Source: Gordonia lacunae (GTDB lineage Bacteria; Actinomycetota; Actinomycetes; Mycobacteriales; Mycobacteriaceae). Taken from it: a stretch of 64,000 nt of DNA. The notes below the pieces were generated by a model. That model saw only the letters and a list, made by a program, of their open reading frames with translations. It was not told where the DNA came from and did no database searches. Position numbers and translations under genes: made by a program. The stretch spans positions 1 through 64,000 of the forward strand of contig NZ_NGFO01000020.1 of assembly GCF_002149015.1 (NCBI RefSeq), written 5' to 3'. Position 1 is the first letter of the stretch. Each line of letters starts with the position of its first letter. Below are positions 10,040 through 18,187 of this stretch, piece by piece.

Positions 10040-10102
10040 CGCACACCCGCCGTCCGGGAGGAGCAGACCCGCCGAGCCCTCATCGCCGCGGACATGCCGG
10101 GT

Positions 10103-11269
10103 CTACTTCCCGGCGAACGCGTTGCGCAACCGTGAGAAGAGGCCACCCGGCGCCGCGGCGGCCGAGGTGTTCACGACCTCGATCTCGTCGGCGGCGACCT
10201 TGCGGTACTTCGTGAGCGCCTCGGTCTGCGCCGCATCGAGCCGAGTCGGTACGACGACGTCGAGGTGGACGTGCATGGTGCCCCGCACTCCGGAGCTGAC
10301 GTGCGGCATGCCCTGACCCCGCAGCTTCACGATCTGCCCGGGCTGGGTACCGGGTGCGACCGTCACGGTGACCGGATCCCCGAGGATGGTCTCGACCTCG
10401 AACTCGGCGCCGAGCGCCGCGTCGGCCATCGGGACCTTCACCGTGCAGTGCAGGTCGTCCTTGTCGCGGAGGAACACCTCGTGCGGACGTTCGGACACCT
10501 CGACATACAGATCGCCGGCGGGACCGCCGCCCAGGCCCACCTCGCCCTGACCGGTGAGACGCACACGCATCCCGTTCTCGATCCCGGCGGGGATGCGCAC
10601 GGTCATCGTGCGTCGCGAACGGTAGCGCCCGTCGCCGCCGCACTTGTGGCACGGATCCGGGATGACCTCGCCGACGCCGTGGCAGGTCGGGCACTCGCGA
10701 ACGGTCATGACCTGACCGAGGAACGAGCGCTGCACCGACTGGATCTCGCCGGCACCCTTACAGATGTCGCAGGTCACCGGCTTGCTGTCCCCGTTGGTGC
10801 CCGAGCCGGTACACACATCGCACAGGATCGCCGTGTCGACGGTGATCTCCTTGGCGACCCCCTTCGCACATTCGGCGAGACCGAGGGTGAGGTTCACCAG
10901 CGCCGGCTCACCCGGCTGCACCCGCGACTTGGGTCCGCGACCCGAACCGAAGCCGCCGCCACCGCCGAAGGCGCCGCCGTTGCCGAAGAACGCCTCGAAG
11001 ACGTCGCCGAATCCCCCGCCACCGCCGCCGAAACCACCGAAGCCGCCGGCACCCGCGCCGGCCAGCGGGTCGCCGCCGGCGTCGACGATGCGTCGCTTCT
11101 CCGGATCGGTCAGCACCTCGTAGGCAGTGCTGACCTCTTTGAATTCGTCTTCCTTGCCCGGGTTGACGTCGGGGTGCAGCTCGCGGGCCTTCTTGCGGTA
11201 GGCGCGCTTGAGTTCCTGATCACTGGCGCCCTTCGCCACACCCAGGATTGCGTAATAGTCACGTGCCAC
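10103..11269 (-). CDS. dnaJ: Chaperone protein DnaJ (DnaJ2 type)
   Basis: A 388-aa type I J-domain co-chaperone. J domain residues 1-65 with HPD at 32-34, then a Gly/Phe-rich linker (roughly 70-115), four zinc-finger repeats ([32 protein letters not shown]) and the C-terminal substrate domains ending at [11 protein letters not shown]. It stimulates DnaK ATPase. Linkage to hrcA upstream marks it as the second actinobacterial dnaJ (DnaJ2) rather than the one in the dnaK operon. The ATG start gives the standard [11 protein letters not shown] opening. Confidence 0.96.
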   Translation of the reverse strand: MARDYYAILGVAKGASDQELKRAYRKKARELHPDVNPGKEDEFKEVSTAYEVLTDPEKRRIVDAGGDPLAGAGAGGFGGFGGGGGGFGDVFEAFFGNGGAFGGGGGFGSGRGPKSRVQPGEPALVNLTLGLAECAKGVAKEITVDTAILCDVCTGSGTNGDSKPVTCDICKGAGEIQSVQRSFLGQVMTVRECPTCHGVGEVIPDPCHKCGGDGRYRSRRTMTVRIPAGIENGMRVRLTGQGEVGLGGGPAGDLYVEVSERPHEVFLRDKDDLHCTVKVPMADAALGAEFEVETILGDPVTVTVAPGTQPGQIVKLRGQGMPHVSSGVRGTMHVHLDVVVPTRLDAAQTEALTKYRKVAADEIEVVNTSAAAAPGGLFSRLRNAFAGK

Positions 11270-11453
11270 GGTTGTAGTGATCCTTCGGTCTCAGTTGGTG
11301 CCTGGCGGCGTGTGCTCTCACGATCGCGCGGGACGTGTGCGGGGCACCGTCCCGACCGCCGATCATCGACGCCGCTTCGTGCGCGGCCGCCGTCGTGCGG
11401 GCGGCGGGCCGGGAACAGCGGTCTGCCGGTCAGCGATCATGGGGGATCTGCGG

Positions 11454-12488
11454 TCATCGTTCGGCGAGCACCTCACCGATGTATTTGGCAACGGCCGCCA
11501 CCGAGGCGATGGTTCCCGGATAGTCCATTCGTGTGGGGCCGAGCACACCGACGCCGCCGAACACGGTTCCCGATGCACCGTACCCCGTCGACACCACCGA
11601 GGTCCCACGCAGGTTCTCGGTCCGGGTCTCCTCACCGATCTGCACCGTGACCTGGCCCATGTCCTGCGTCGTCGCGAGGATCTTGAGCACCACCACCTGC
11701 TCCTCCAGCGCCTCCAGGACGGTGTCCATGCCGCCGACGACGGGGGTGAAGTCGGCTGCCGAGCGGGCGAGATTCGACGTGCCGCCGAGCACGAGCCGGT
11801 CGTCACCGCGTTCGACGAGGGTCTCGACCAGCACGGTCGCGATGTTGAGGACCGCACCGCGCAGATCCTCGGGCGCGGAGTTGGCGAGTTCGGCGACCGC
11901 CGCCGACGCGGCTTCGAGCCGTTTGCCGTGCAGTGCGGCCGAGAACAGATCGCGCAACCGGGCGATCTCGTCCTCGTCGTGGTCTTCGTTCAGCGCCACC
12001 ATCCGCTGTTCGACCCGGCCGTTGTCGACGATGACGACGAGCAGGAGGCGCGACGGGGACAGCGTGACGACCTCGAGGTGACGCACGGTCGCCGCCGACA
12101 GCACCGGGTACTGGATGACCGCGACCTGCCGCGTCAGCTGGGCGAGGAGCCGCACCGACCGCCGCAGCACGTCGTCGAGGTCGACACCGGAGTCGAGCAC
12201 CGAGAGGATCGCGCGGCGTTCGGCGGCCGACAGCGGCTTGATCTCGCTGATCCGGTCGACGAACATCCGGTAGCCCTTGTCTGTCGGCACCCGGCCGGAG
12301 CTGGTGTGCGGCTGGGTGATGTACCCCTCCGCCTCCAGTACCGCCATGTCGTTGCGGACGGTGGCGCTCGAGACTCCCAGCTGGTGACGCTCGACGAGCG
12401 CCTTCGAACCGATCGGTTCCTGCGTGTCGACGTAGTCGGTCACGATCGCACGCAAGATCTCGAAGCGACGATCATCGGTGGTAGACAC
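11454..12488 (-). CDS. hrcA: Heat-inducible transcriptional repressor HrcA
   Basis: A 344-aa repressor of chaperone genes that normally binds CIRCE operators. The N-terminal winged helix ([42 protein letters not shown]) and the GAF-like dimerisation domain are complete. GTG at 12488 is chosen because AGGAGG lies 8 nt upstream (12497-12502); a longer open frame runs through the divergent gene. No CIRCE-like inverted repeat is visible in the 160 nt upstream, so autoregulation is not evident here. A 184-nt gap separates it from dnaJ. Confidence 0.95.
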   Translation of the reverse strand: MSTTDDRRFEILRAIVTDYVDTQEPIGSKALVERHQLGVSSATVRNDMAVLEAEGYITQPHTSSGRVPTDKGYRMFVDRISEIKPLSAAERRAILSVLDSGVDLDDVLRRSVRLLAQLTRQVAVIQYPVLSAATVRHLEVVTLSPSRLLLVVIVDNGRVEQRMVALNEDHDEDEIARLRDLFSAALHGKRLEAASAAVAELANSAPEDLRGAVLNIATVLVETLVERGDDRLVLGGTSNLARSAADFTPVVGGMDTVLEALEEQVVVLKILATTQDMGQVTVQIGEETRTENLRGTSVVSTGYGASGTVFGGVGVLGPTRMDYPGTIASVAAVAKYIGEVLAER

Positions 12489-12650
12489 GCGGTACACCTC
12501 CTGACTCGGATCCCTGCCATACAGTTGGGTGCGTTCCATAGTACGAAATGGGATCGCGATCACCGTGCCACGGCGTGGTGTCGCGCACTGACCGTCGACG
12601 CATCGTCGAAGAGCAGCAATCGTCGAGGCAGAGGCGTCGGAGGAGTTCGC

Positions 12651-13109
12651 ATGATCTTCAAGGGGGTGCGGGAGGGCAAGCCCTACCCCGACCACGGGTT
12701 GTCCGCACGTGGCTGGGCCAAGATCCCGCCGCGGCAACTCCGGCTCGACCAGCTCACGCCGATCACCAAGGTGCTCGCCCTGGACAAACTCCTCAGCGAG
12801 GACTCGACCTTCTACGGCGACCTCTTCGCCCACGTCGTGCGGTGGGAGGGCGAGCTGTATCTGGAGGACGGACTGCATCGCGCCGTCCGCTCGGCGTTGC
12901 GCAACCGCCACATCATCCACGCGCGCACGCTCGACCTCGACTCCCTGGACCTGGCCGACACGGCGAAGCCCTTGGACGAACAACTCGAGGACACCGCCGA
13001 GATCCCCGCGCGCCGGCCCCCGGCCGCCCCCGATGGCGCGGGCGCGCACCGTCGCGGTCCCCGATCGACAGGCTGGACGAGTCCGCCTCGCCCCGACCAG
13101 AGTTGGTGA
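12651..13109 (+). CDS. Conserved mycolata protein with ParB-like DGxHR motif (Rv2375-like position)
   Basis: A 152-aa protein transcribed away from hrcA, with GGAGGAG ending 5 nt before the ATG. The first 105 residues look conserved and folded; the rest is Pro/Arg-rich and probably disordered. Residues 69-80 ([12 protein letters not shown]) contain DGLHR, like the DGxHR loop of ParB/sulfiredoxin-fold domains. Homologues occupy this slot in mycobacteria (Rv2375) and, as I recall, are sometimes annotated VapB-like antitoxins, but no toxin gene lies next to it. I regard function as unknown and the ParB resemblance as a motif-level hint only. Confidence 0.78.
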   Translation: MIFKGVREGKPYPDHGLSARGWAKIPPRQLRLDQLTPITKVLALDKLLSEDSTFYGDLFAHVVRWEGELYLEDGLHRAVRSALRNRHIIHARTLDLDSLDLADTAKPLDEQLEDTAEIPARRPPAAPDGAGAHRRGPRSTGWTSPPRPDQSW

Positions 13110-13127
13110 CGATCAGCGTGATCCGCG

Positions 13128-14327
13128 TCAGCCCCAGAGCACGCGCCGGATCACGCCGTCGGCCAGCAGTCTGCCCGCATCGGTGAGCACATAGGCCCCG
13201 CCGGTCGGGGTCAACAGCCCATCGGCGCACAGCCGTTCGGCATTCGCGGTCTCGGCCTCGTCGAGGAGGTCGCGCGGCAGTCCGCTGCGGCACCTGGTGG
13301 TCAACATGACGGCCTCGAGGTGCCGGTCCGCGGAACTCAACTGCTCTGCCGATGCGACGGGCAACACCCCGTCCGCCAGCGACTTCGAGTAGCGCGCAGG
13401 GTGTTTGGCGTTCAGCCAGCGAACGCCGGCGACGTGGGAATGCGCCCCGGGGCCGATCCCCCACCAGTCGTGGCTGTGCCAGTAGGCGATGTTGTGACGG
13501 CAAGCCGACTCGTCACCGCGCGCCCAGTTGGACACCTCGTACCAGTCGAGCCCGTCGGCACGCAGGCGACTGTCGAGGATCTGGTATCGGTCGGCGAGGA
13601 CGTCGTCGTCGGGCGCGGGCATCTCCCCGCGCCGGATCCGGCGTGCGAGCGCGGTGCCGTCTTCGACGATCAGCGCGTAGGCCGACACGTGGTCGACCCC
13701 GGCGTCCAGGACGGCATCGACCGTGGCGTGCAGGTCCGCATCGGTCTCGCCGGGTGTGCCATAGATCAGGTCGAGGTTGACGTGATCGAATCCGGCTGCC
13801 CGGGCCTCCCGCGCGGCAGCGACGGCGCGCCCCGGCGTGTGGGTGCGGTCGAGCAGCCTCAGCACGTGCTCGGCCGCCGACTGCATGCCGAGCGAGATCC
13901 GGGTGAATCCGGCGGCGCGGAGATCGGCGAAGAACTCGGGTGAGGTCGACTCCGGGTTCGACTCGGTGGTGATCTCGACGTCGTCGGCCAGCTCGAAGTC
14001 GGTCCGCACGGAGTCGAGAAGCCGGGTGAGACCGGCACCGCCCAGGAGCGACGGCGTGCCACCGCCGACGAAGATCGTCGAGACCGGCCGGGCCGGCGCC
14101 AGCATCTGCGCCGCGGCCCCCAGTTCGCGGGCGACCGCCTCCTGCCACGACTCCGGCGAGGACGAGGAGCCGAGTTCGCCCGCCGTGTAGGTGTTGAAGT
14201 CGCAGTAACCGCACCGGGTCGCGCAGAACGGGACATGCAGGTACAGCGCGAGGGGAACGTCCGCATCGACGTCGCGGCATGCATCCGCGACCATCTCGTC
14301 CGCGGGCGTTGCTGTCTCGACGTTCAC
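13128..14327 (-). CDS. hemW: Radical SAM heme chaperone HemW (coproporphyrinogen III oxidase-like)
   Basis: About 399 aa. The radical-SAM cluster motif CX3CX2C reads CATRCGYCDF, with Cys35, 39 and 42 when counted from GTG 14327; GGGTPS and LIYGTPGET follow, as does a C-terminal HemN-like domain. Such proteins bind heme and are chaperones rather than true HemN oxidases. The start is uncertain: GTG 14327 has a GGAAGG too close to it, an ATG lies at 14294, and an open frame extends to 14468 through the sulfur operon's palindrome, which argues against the long form. It converges on the DGxHR gene (18-nt gap). Confidence 0.88.
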   Translation of the reverse strand: MNVETATPADEMVADACRDVDADVPLALYLHVPFCATRCGYCDFNTYTAGELGSSSSPESWQEAVARELGAAAQMLAPARPVSTIFVGGGTPSLLGGAGLTRLLDSVRTDFELADDVEITTESNPESTSPEFFADLRAAGFTRISLGMQSAAEHVLRLLDRTHTPGRAVAAAREARAAGFDHVNLDLIYGTPGETDADLHATVDAVLDAGVDHVSAYALIVEDGTALARRIRRGEMPAPDDDVLADRYQILDSRLRADGLDWYEVSNWARGDESACRHNIAYWHSHDWWGIGPGAHSHVAGVRWLNAKHPARYSKSLADGVLPVASAEQLSSADRHLEAVMLTTRCRSGLPRDLLDEAETANAERLCADGLLTPTGGAYVLTDAGRLLADGVIRRVLWG

Positions 14328-14437
14328 CCTTCCATCATGCCGATCGTGCCGGCGCTCGAGGAAATCGATGACCCCGCCGGGAACAGCTTTGTCGCCGTCG
14401 GCGTTGTGCCGCTCAGGCGAGGACCTGCCCCGCCCGG

Positions 14438-14458
14438 TTTCCATCATCGTGATGGAAA
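14438..14458. promoter_or_regulatory. Perfect 21-bp palindrome, candidate operator of the sulfate-reduction operon
   Basis: TTTCCATCA (14438-14446), TCG, TGATGGAAA (14450-14458): 9-bp arms match perfectly. It lies in the hemW/leader divergent gap, 40 bp before the leader peptide ATG, with an A/T-rich AAAATAA just after it that could be part of a -10 element. This is the size and position of a homodimeric regulator site. Which regulator binds is unknown; I saw no second copy upstream of the sulfate transporter operon. Confidence 0.6.
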
Positions 14459-14497
14459 ATAACCCCAAGTAGACGAGCCGATGTGGAGCGTGGCACT

Positions 14498-14587
14498 ATG
14501 GACCGCGTGATTTTCCCCGGGGTGTGGCTCGCCGCTCGACGCCACATTGATCTCAAGCGCGTCAACAGCGCTTTCTGTCGCATCTAG
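14498..14587 (+). CDS. Sulfur-operon leader peptide (putative cysteine-responsive attenuator)
   Basis: A 29-codon ORF, too short for routine ORF calling. ATG at 14498 has GGAG 9 nt upstream (14485-14488). The core AARRHIDLKRVNSAFCRI ends in a single Cys two codons before TAG. This matches the short leader peptides (RRHxDLxRVxSAxC type) recurrently found upstream of actinobacterial sulfur-assimilation and sulfonate genes. By analogy with attenuator leaders, ribosome stalling at the Cys codon when Cys-tRNA is scarce would alter downstream RNA folding. The ORF ends 107 nt before sirA. The peptide family is known; the mechanism here is inference. Confidence 0.75.
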   Translation: MDRVIFPGVWLAARRHIDLKRVNSAFCRI

Positions 14588-14663
14588 CGACGTCTCGGCC
14601 CCGATTTGTCCCTGTTCTGCCAGGGATGCCGGCACGTTTCAGCCCGTAAATCGTGCAACGAAC

Positions 14664-14689
14664 GCCGGCCCTGTGCGCCGGCACAGGAG
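14664..14689 (+). promoter_or_regulatory. Mutually exclusive hairpins controlling the sirA Shine-Dalgarno
   Basis: CCTGTGC (14670-14676) and GCACAGG (14681-14687) form a perfect 7-bp stem with loop GCCG. The 3' arm includes the first three bases of the sirA Shine-Dalgarno AGGAG (14685-14689). A competing stem pairs GCCGGC (14664-14669) with GCCGGC (14677-14682), which would open the first stem and free the AGGAG. The ATG of sirA follows 5 nt later. Together with the leader peptide this looks like translational attenuation. Confidence 0.6.
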
Positions 14690-14694
14690 ATTTC

Positions 14695-16470
14695 ATGACG
14701 TCCACCACCGACGCCCCCGCCGCCACCGGCCCGGGTGCACCGAACGACGCTGCCGCCGAGCAGGCCACCGCAGCACCGGCCGCCGGCAAGCCCGCGCGTC
14801 CGGCTCGCAAGGCCCGTCCGACCAAGCGCCGCGCCGAGGGGCAGTGGAAACTCGGTTATCGCGAGCCGCTGAACCCGAACGAGCAGGTCAAGAAGGACGA
14901 CAACCCGCTCAACGTGCGTGCGCGCATCGAGAACATCTACTCCAAGCAGGGCTTCGACTCGATCGACAAGCAGGACCTGCGCGGCCGGATGCGCTGGTGG
15001 GGTCTGTACACCCAGCGCGCCGAGGGTTACGACGGCACCTGGACCGGCGACGAGAACATCGACATCCTCGAAGACAGCCACTTCATGATGCGCGTGCGCT
15101 GCGACGGCGGCGCGCTCAACGTCGAGCAGCTGCGCACCCTCGGTGAGATCTCCACCGAGTTCGCCCGCGACACCGCCGACCTCTCCGACCGTGAGAACGT
15201 CCAGTACCACTGGATTCGGATCGAGGACGTCCCGACGATCTGGGAGCGCCTCGAAGGTGTCGGGCTCAAGACCACCGAGGCGTGCGGCGACTGCCCCCGC
15301 GTCGTGCTGGGCTCGCCGCTCGCCGGCGAGTCCCTGGACGAGGTCCTCGACCCCACGCCGGCCATCGACGAGATCGTCCGGCGTTACATCGGTGACCCGA
15401 AGTACTCGAACCTGCCGCGGAAGTTCAAGACCGCGATCTCGGGCCAGCAGGACGTGGTGCACGAGATCAACGACGTCGCCTTCGTCGGCGTGGTCCATCC
15501 CGAACACGGCCCGGGCCTCGACCTCTGGGTCGGCGGCGGACTGTCCACCAACCCGATGCTCGCCCAGCGCGTGGGCGCCTGGGTCCCGCTCGACGAGGTG
15601 CCCGACGTGTGGGAGGCCGTGGTCTCGATCTTCCGCGACTACGGGTACCGACGGCTGCGCGCCAAGGCCCGGCTGAAGTTCCTCATCAAGGACTGGGGCA
15701 TCGAGAAGTTCCGCCAGGTACTCGAAGACGAGTACCTGGGCCGCAAGCTGATCGACGGCCCGGCCCCGGAGCAGCCCGAACGCCCGATCGACCACATCGG
15801 TGTGCAGAAGCTGCGCAACGGACTCAACGCGATCGGCTTCTCCCCCATCGCCGGACGCGTCTCGGGCACCGTCCTGACCAAGGCCGCCGAGGCCGTCGCC
15901 GCGGCCGGATCGGACCGCGTCCGGTTCACCCCGTACCAGAAGCTCATCGTCCTCGACGTCCCCGACGACAAGGTCGACTGGCTGATCGACGAGCTCAAGC
16001 CGCTCGGCCTGCACGGCCGGCCGACGCGGTGGCGTCGCAACCTCCTGGCGTGCAGCGGAATCGAGTTCTGCAAGCTCTCGTTCACCGAGACCCGCAAGCG
16101 TTCGCAGGTCCTCGCCCCGGAACTCGACGAGCGGCTCGCGGACATCAACTCCGAGCTCGACGTGCCGATCACGGTGAACATCAACGGCTGCCCCAACTCG
16201 TGCGGACGGTCCCAGATCGCCGACATCGGCTTCAAGGGACAGCTCGTCGAGGACGCCGACGGCAACCAGACCGACGGCTTCCAGGTCCACCTCGGCGGCA
16301 GCCTCGGCCTGGACTCGGGTTTCGGTCGCAAGCTGCGCCAGCACAAGGTGCTGGGCACCGAATTGGGCGATTACATCGAGCGCGTGGTCCGCAACTTCGT
16401 CGACCAGCGCGAGGAGGGCGAGCGGTTCGCGCAGTGGGCCGTTCGTGCCGACGAGGAGGCACTCCGATGA
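14695..16470 (+). CDS. sirA: Ferredoxin-dependent sulfite reductase SirA
   Basis: A 591-aa siroheme/[4Fe-4S] enzyme that reduces sulfite to sulfide with six electrons from ferredoxin. Cluster ligands are visible as CSGIEFC (Cys453, Cys459) and NGCPNSC (Cys499, Cys503). Two ferredoxin-like half domains and siroheme-binding Arg/Lys segments (YHWIRIEDVP; RKFKTAISG) are present. The first roughly 45 residues are Ala/Pro/Lys-rich and non-conserved. Start ATG 14695 has AGGAG 5 nt upstream; an open frame from 14653 lacks support. First gene of a five-gene operon; cysH overlaps its stop (ATGA). Neighbouring sulfate genes favour sulfite over nitrite as substrate. Confidence 0.95.
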   Translation: MTSTTDAPAATGPGAPNDAAAEQATAAPAAGKPARPARKARPTKRRAEGQWKLGYREPLNPNEQVKKDDNPLNVRARIENIYSKQGFDSIDKQDLRGRMRWWGLYTQRAEGYDGTWTGDENIDILEDSHFMMRVRCDGGALNVEQLRTLGEISTEFARDTADLSDRENVQYHWIRIEDVPTIWERLEGVGLKTTEACGDCPRVVLGSPLAGESLDEVLDPTPAIDEIVRRYIGDPKYSNLPRKFKTAISGQQDVVHEINDVAFVGVVHPEHGPGLDLWVGGGLSTNPMLAQRVGAWVPLDEVPDVWEAVVSIFRDYGYRRLRAKARLKFLIKDWGIEKFRQVLEDEYLGRKLIDGPAPEQPERPIDHIGVQKLRNGLNAIGFSPIAGRVSGTVLTKAAEAVAAAGSDRVRFTPYQKLIVLDVPDDKVDWLIDELKPLGLHGRPTRWRRNLLACSGIEFCKLSFTETRKRSQVLAPELDERLADINSELDVPITVNINGCPNSCGRSQIADIGFKGQLVEDADGNQTDGFQVHLGGSLGLDSGFGRKLRQHKVLGTELGDYIERVVRNFVDQREEGERFAQWAVRADEEALR

Positions 16471-17216
16471 CCATCGAGACGACCACCCGCACCGGCCGGC
16501 GCTTCAGCGAGGACCAGCTGCGTGACATCGCGGAGAAGGGCGCTGCGGACCTCGGTTCCGACGCCACTCCGGAAGAACTGATCCGCTGGACCGCCCAGAC
16601 CTTCGGCACCAACTTCGTCGTCGCGTCGAACATGCAGGACGCTGCTCTCGTCGATCTCGCCGTGAAGCACATCGACCGCGATCTCCTCGACGGCGACCCG
16701 GTCAAGGTGCTGTTCCTGGACACCGGGTATCACTTCGCCGAGACCATCGGCACCCGTGACGCCGTCGAGCAGGTGTACGGCGTCGAGATGGTGAACCTGA
16801 CTCCCGAGCACAGCGTCGCCGAGCAGGACGAGCTGTTGGGACGCAACCTCTTCGCGCGCGACCCGGGCGAATGCTGCCGACTGCGGAAGGTGGTGCCGCT
16901 CAAGGCCGGACTCGCCGGGTACGACGCGTGGATCACGGGCATCCGTCGCGTGGAGGCACCGACAAGGGCCAACGCCCCGCTCATCACCTTCGACGAGGGC
17001 TTCGGGCTGGTCAAGATCAATCCGATCGCGGCCTGGTCCGACGAGACGATGCAGGACTACATCGACACCAACGGCGTGTTGGTGAATCCGCTCGTCGACG
17101 AGGGCTACCCCTCCATCGGGTGCGCACCGTGCACCGCCAAACCCGAACCCGGATCCGATCCGCGCAGCGGCCGCTGGGCCGGTCGCGCCAAGACAGAATG
17201 TGGGCTGCACGCATGA
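16467..17216 (+). CDS. cysH: Phosphoadenylyl/adenylyl-sulfate reductase (APS reductase type)
   Basis: A 249-aa thioredoxin-dependent reductase releasing sulfite from activated sulfate. Paired Cys136-Cys137 (GECCRLRK) and Cys219/Cys222 (GCAPC) are the four ligands of the [4Fe-4S] cluster that marks APS-using enzymes, and the catalytic C-terminal motif reads ECGLHA. It therefore probably takes APS directly, consistent with no APS kinase in the operon. Start ATG overlaps the sirA stop; cysD overlaps its own stop (ATGA). Confidence 0.95.
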   Translation: MTIETTTRTGRRFSEDQLRDIAEKGAADLGSDATPEELIRWTAQTFGTNFVVASNMQDAALVDLAVKHIDRDLLDGDPVKVLFLDTGYHFAETIGTRDAVEQVYGVEMVNLTPEHSVAEQDELLGRNLFARDPGECCRLRKVVPLKAGLAGYDAWITGIRRVEAPTRANAPLITFDEGFGLVKINPIAAWSDETMQDYIDTNGVLVNPLVDEGYPSIGCAPCTAKPEPGSDPRSGRWAGRAKTECGLHA

Positions 17217-18187
17217 CCGTGACCGAAACACCGTCCGTTCCAGCGACGCCCGGCGTCACCGCTGCCCAGACGAGCGGCGCCGCCGCCGAGGCCGACGAGT
17301 TCACCACGCTCGACGCCCTGGAGTCCGAGGCGATCCACATCTTCCGGGAGGTCGCGGGCGAGTTCGAACGTCCGGTGATCCTGTTCTCCGGCGGCAAGGA
17401 CTCGACCGTGCTCCTACACGTCGCGCTGAAGGCGTTCTGGCCTGCGCCACTGCCCTTCTCGTTGCTGCACGTCGACACCGGACACAACCTGCCCGAGGTC
17501 CTCGAATTCCGTGACCAGGTCGTCGAACGGCACAATCTGCGGCTGCACGTCGCCAAGGTCGAGGACTACCTCGCCGACGGCCGGCTCACCGAACGTCCCG
17601 ACGGTGTGCGCAACCCCCTGCAGACCATCCCCCTGCTCGACGCGATCACCGAGAACCGTTTCGACGCGGTGTTCGGCGGCGGTCGCCGCGACGAGGAGCG
17701 GTCGCGTGCCAAGGAGCGGATCTTCTCGCTGCGCAACGCTTTCGGCCAGTGGGACCCGAAGCGTCAGCGCCCCGAGCTGTGGAACCTCTACAACGGCCGC
17801 CACGCACCGGGTGAGCACGTGCGGGTGTTCCCGCTGTCGAACTGGACCGAGCTCGACATCTGGCGTTACATCGCCCGGGAACAGGTACTCCTCCCGTCGA
17901 TCTACTACGCCCACGAGCGCGAGGTCTACCAGCGTGACGGCATGTGGATGACCTCGGGAGTCTGGGGCGGTCCGCGCGACGGTGAGCAGGTGCAGCGCCT
18001 GTCGGTGCGCTACCGCACTGTCGGCGACGGCTCGTCGACCGGCGCGGTGCTCTCCGACGCAGCCGACAACGAGGCCGTGCTCGCCGAGGTCGCCGCGTCG
18101 CGGCTGACCGAGCGCGGCGCCACCCGTGGCGACGACCGGGTCTCCGAGGCCGCCATGGAAGACCGTAAGCGCGAAGGATATTTCTGA
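17213..18187 (+). CDS. cysD: Sulfate adenylyltransferase subunit 2
   Basis: A 324-aa PP-loop ATP sulfurylase subunit; adenylates sulfate to APS in complex with CysN. SGGKDS is at residues 59-64, followed by LLHVDTGHNLPEV and the conserved FGGGRRDEERSRAKER loop. The first 25 residues are a low-complexity Ala/Thr/Pro lead. Coupled to cysH (ATGA) and to cysN (TGATG). Confidence 0.96.
   Translation: MTVTETPSVPATPGVTAAQTSGAAAEADEFTTLDALESEAIHIFREVAGEFERPVILFSGGKDSTVLLHVALKAFWPAPLPFSLLHVDTGHNLPEVLEFRDQVVERHNLRLHVAKVEDYLADGRLTERPDGVRNPLQTIPLLDAITENRFDAVFGGGRRDEERSRAKERIFSLRNAFGQWDPKRQRPELWNLYNGRHAPGEHVRVFPLSNWTELDIWRYIAREQVLLPSIYYAHEREVYQRDGMWMTSGVWGGPRDGEQVQRLSVRYRTVGDGSSTGAVLSDAADNEAVLAEVAASRLTERGATRGDDRVSEAAMEDRKREGYF

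Noticed and set aside
12489..12650. CIRCE operator in the hrcA upstream region
   Set aside because: No TTAGCACTC-N9-GAGTGCTAA-like inverted repeat could be found.
14584..16344. 586-codon minus-strand ORF opposite sirA
   Set aside because: Shadow frame of the high-GC sirA coding sequence; the plus strand has complete cofactor ligands and operon overlaps.
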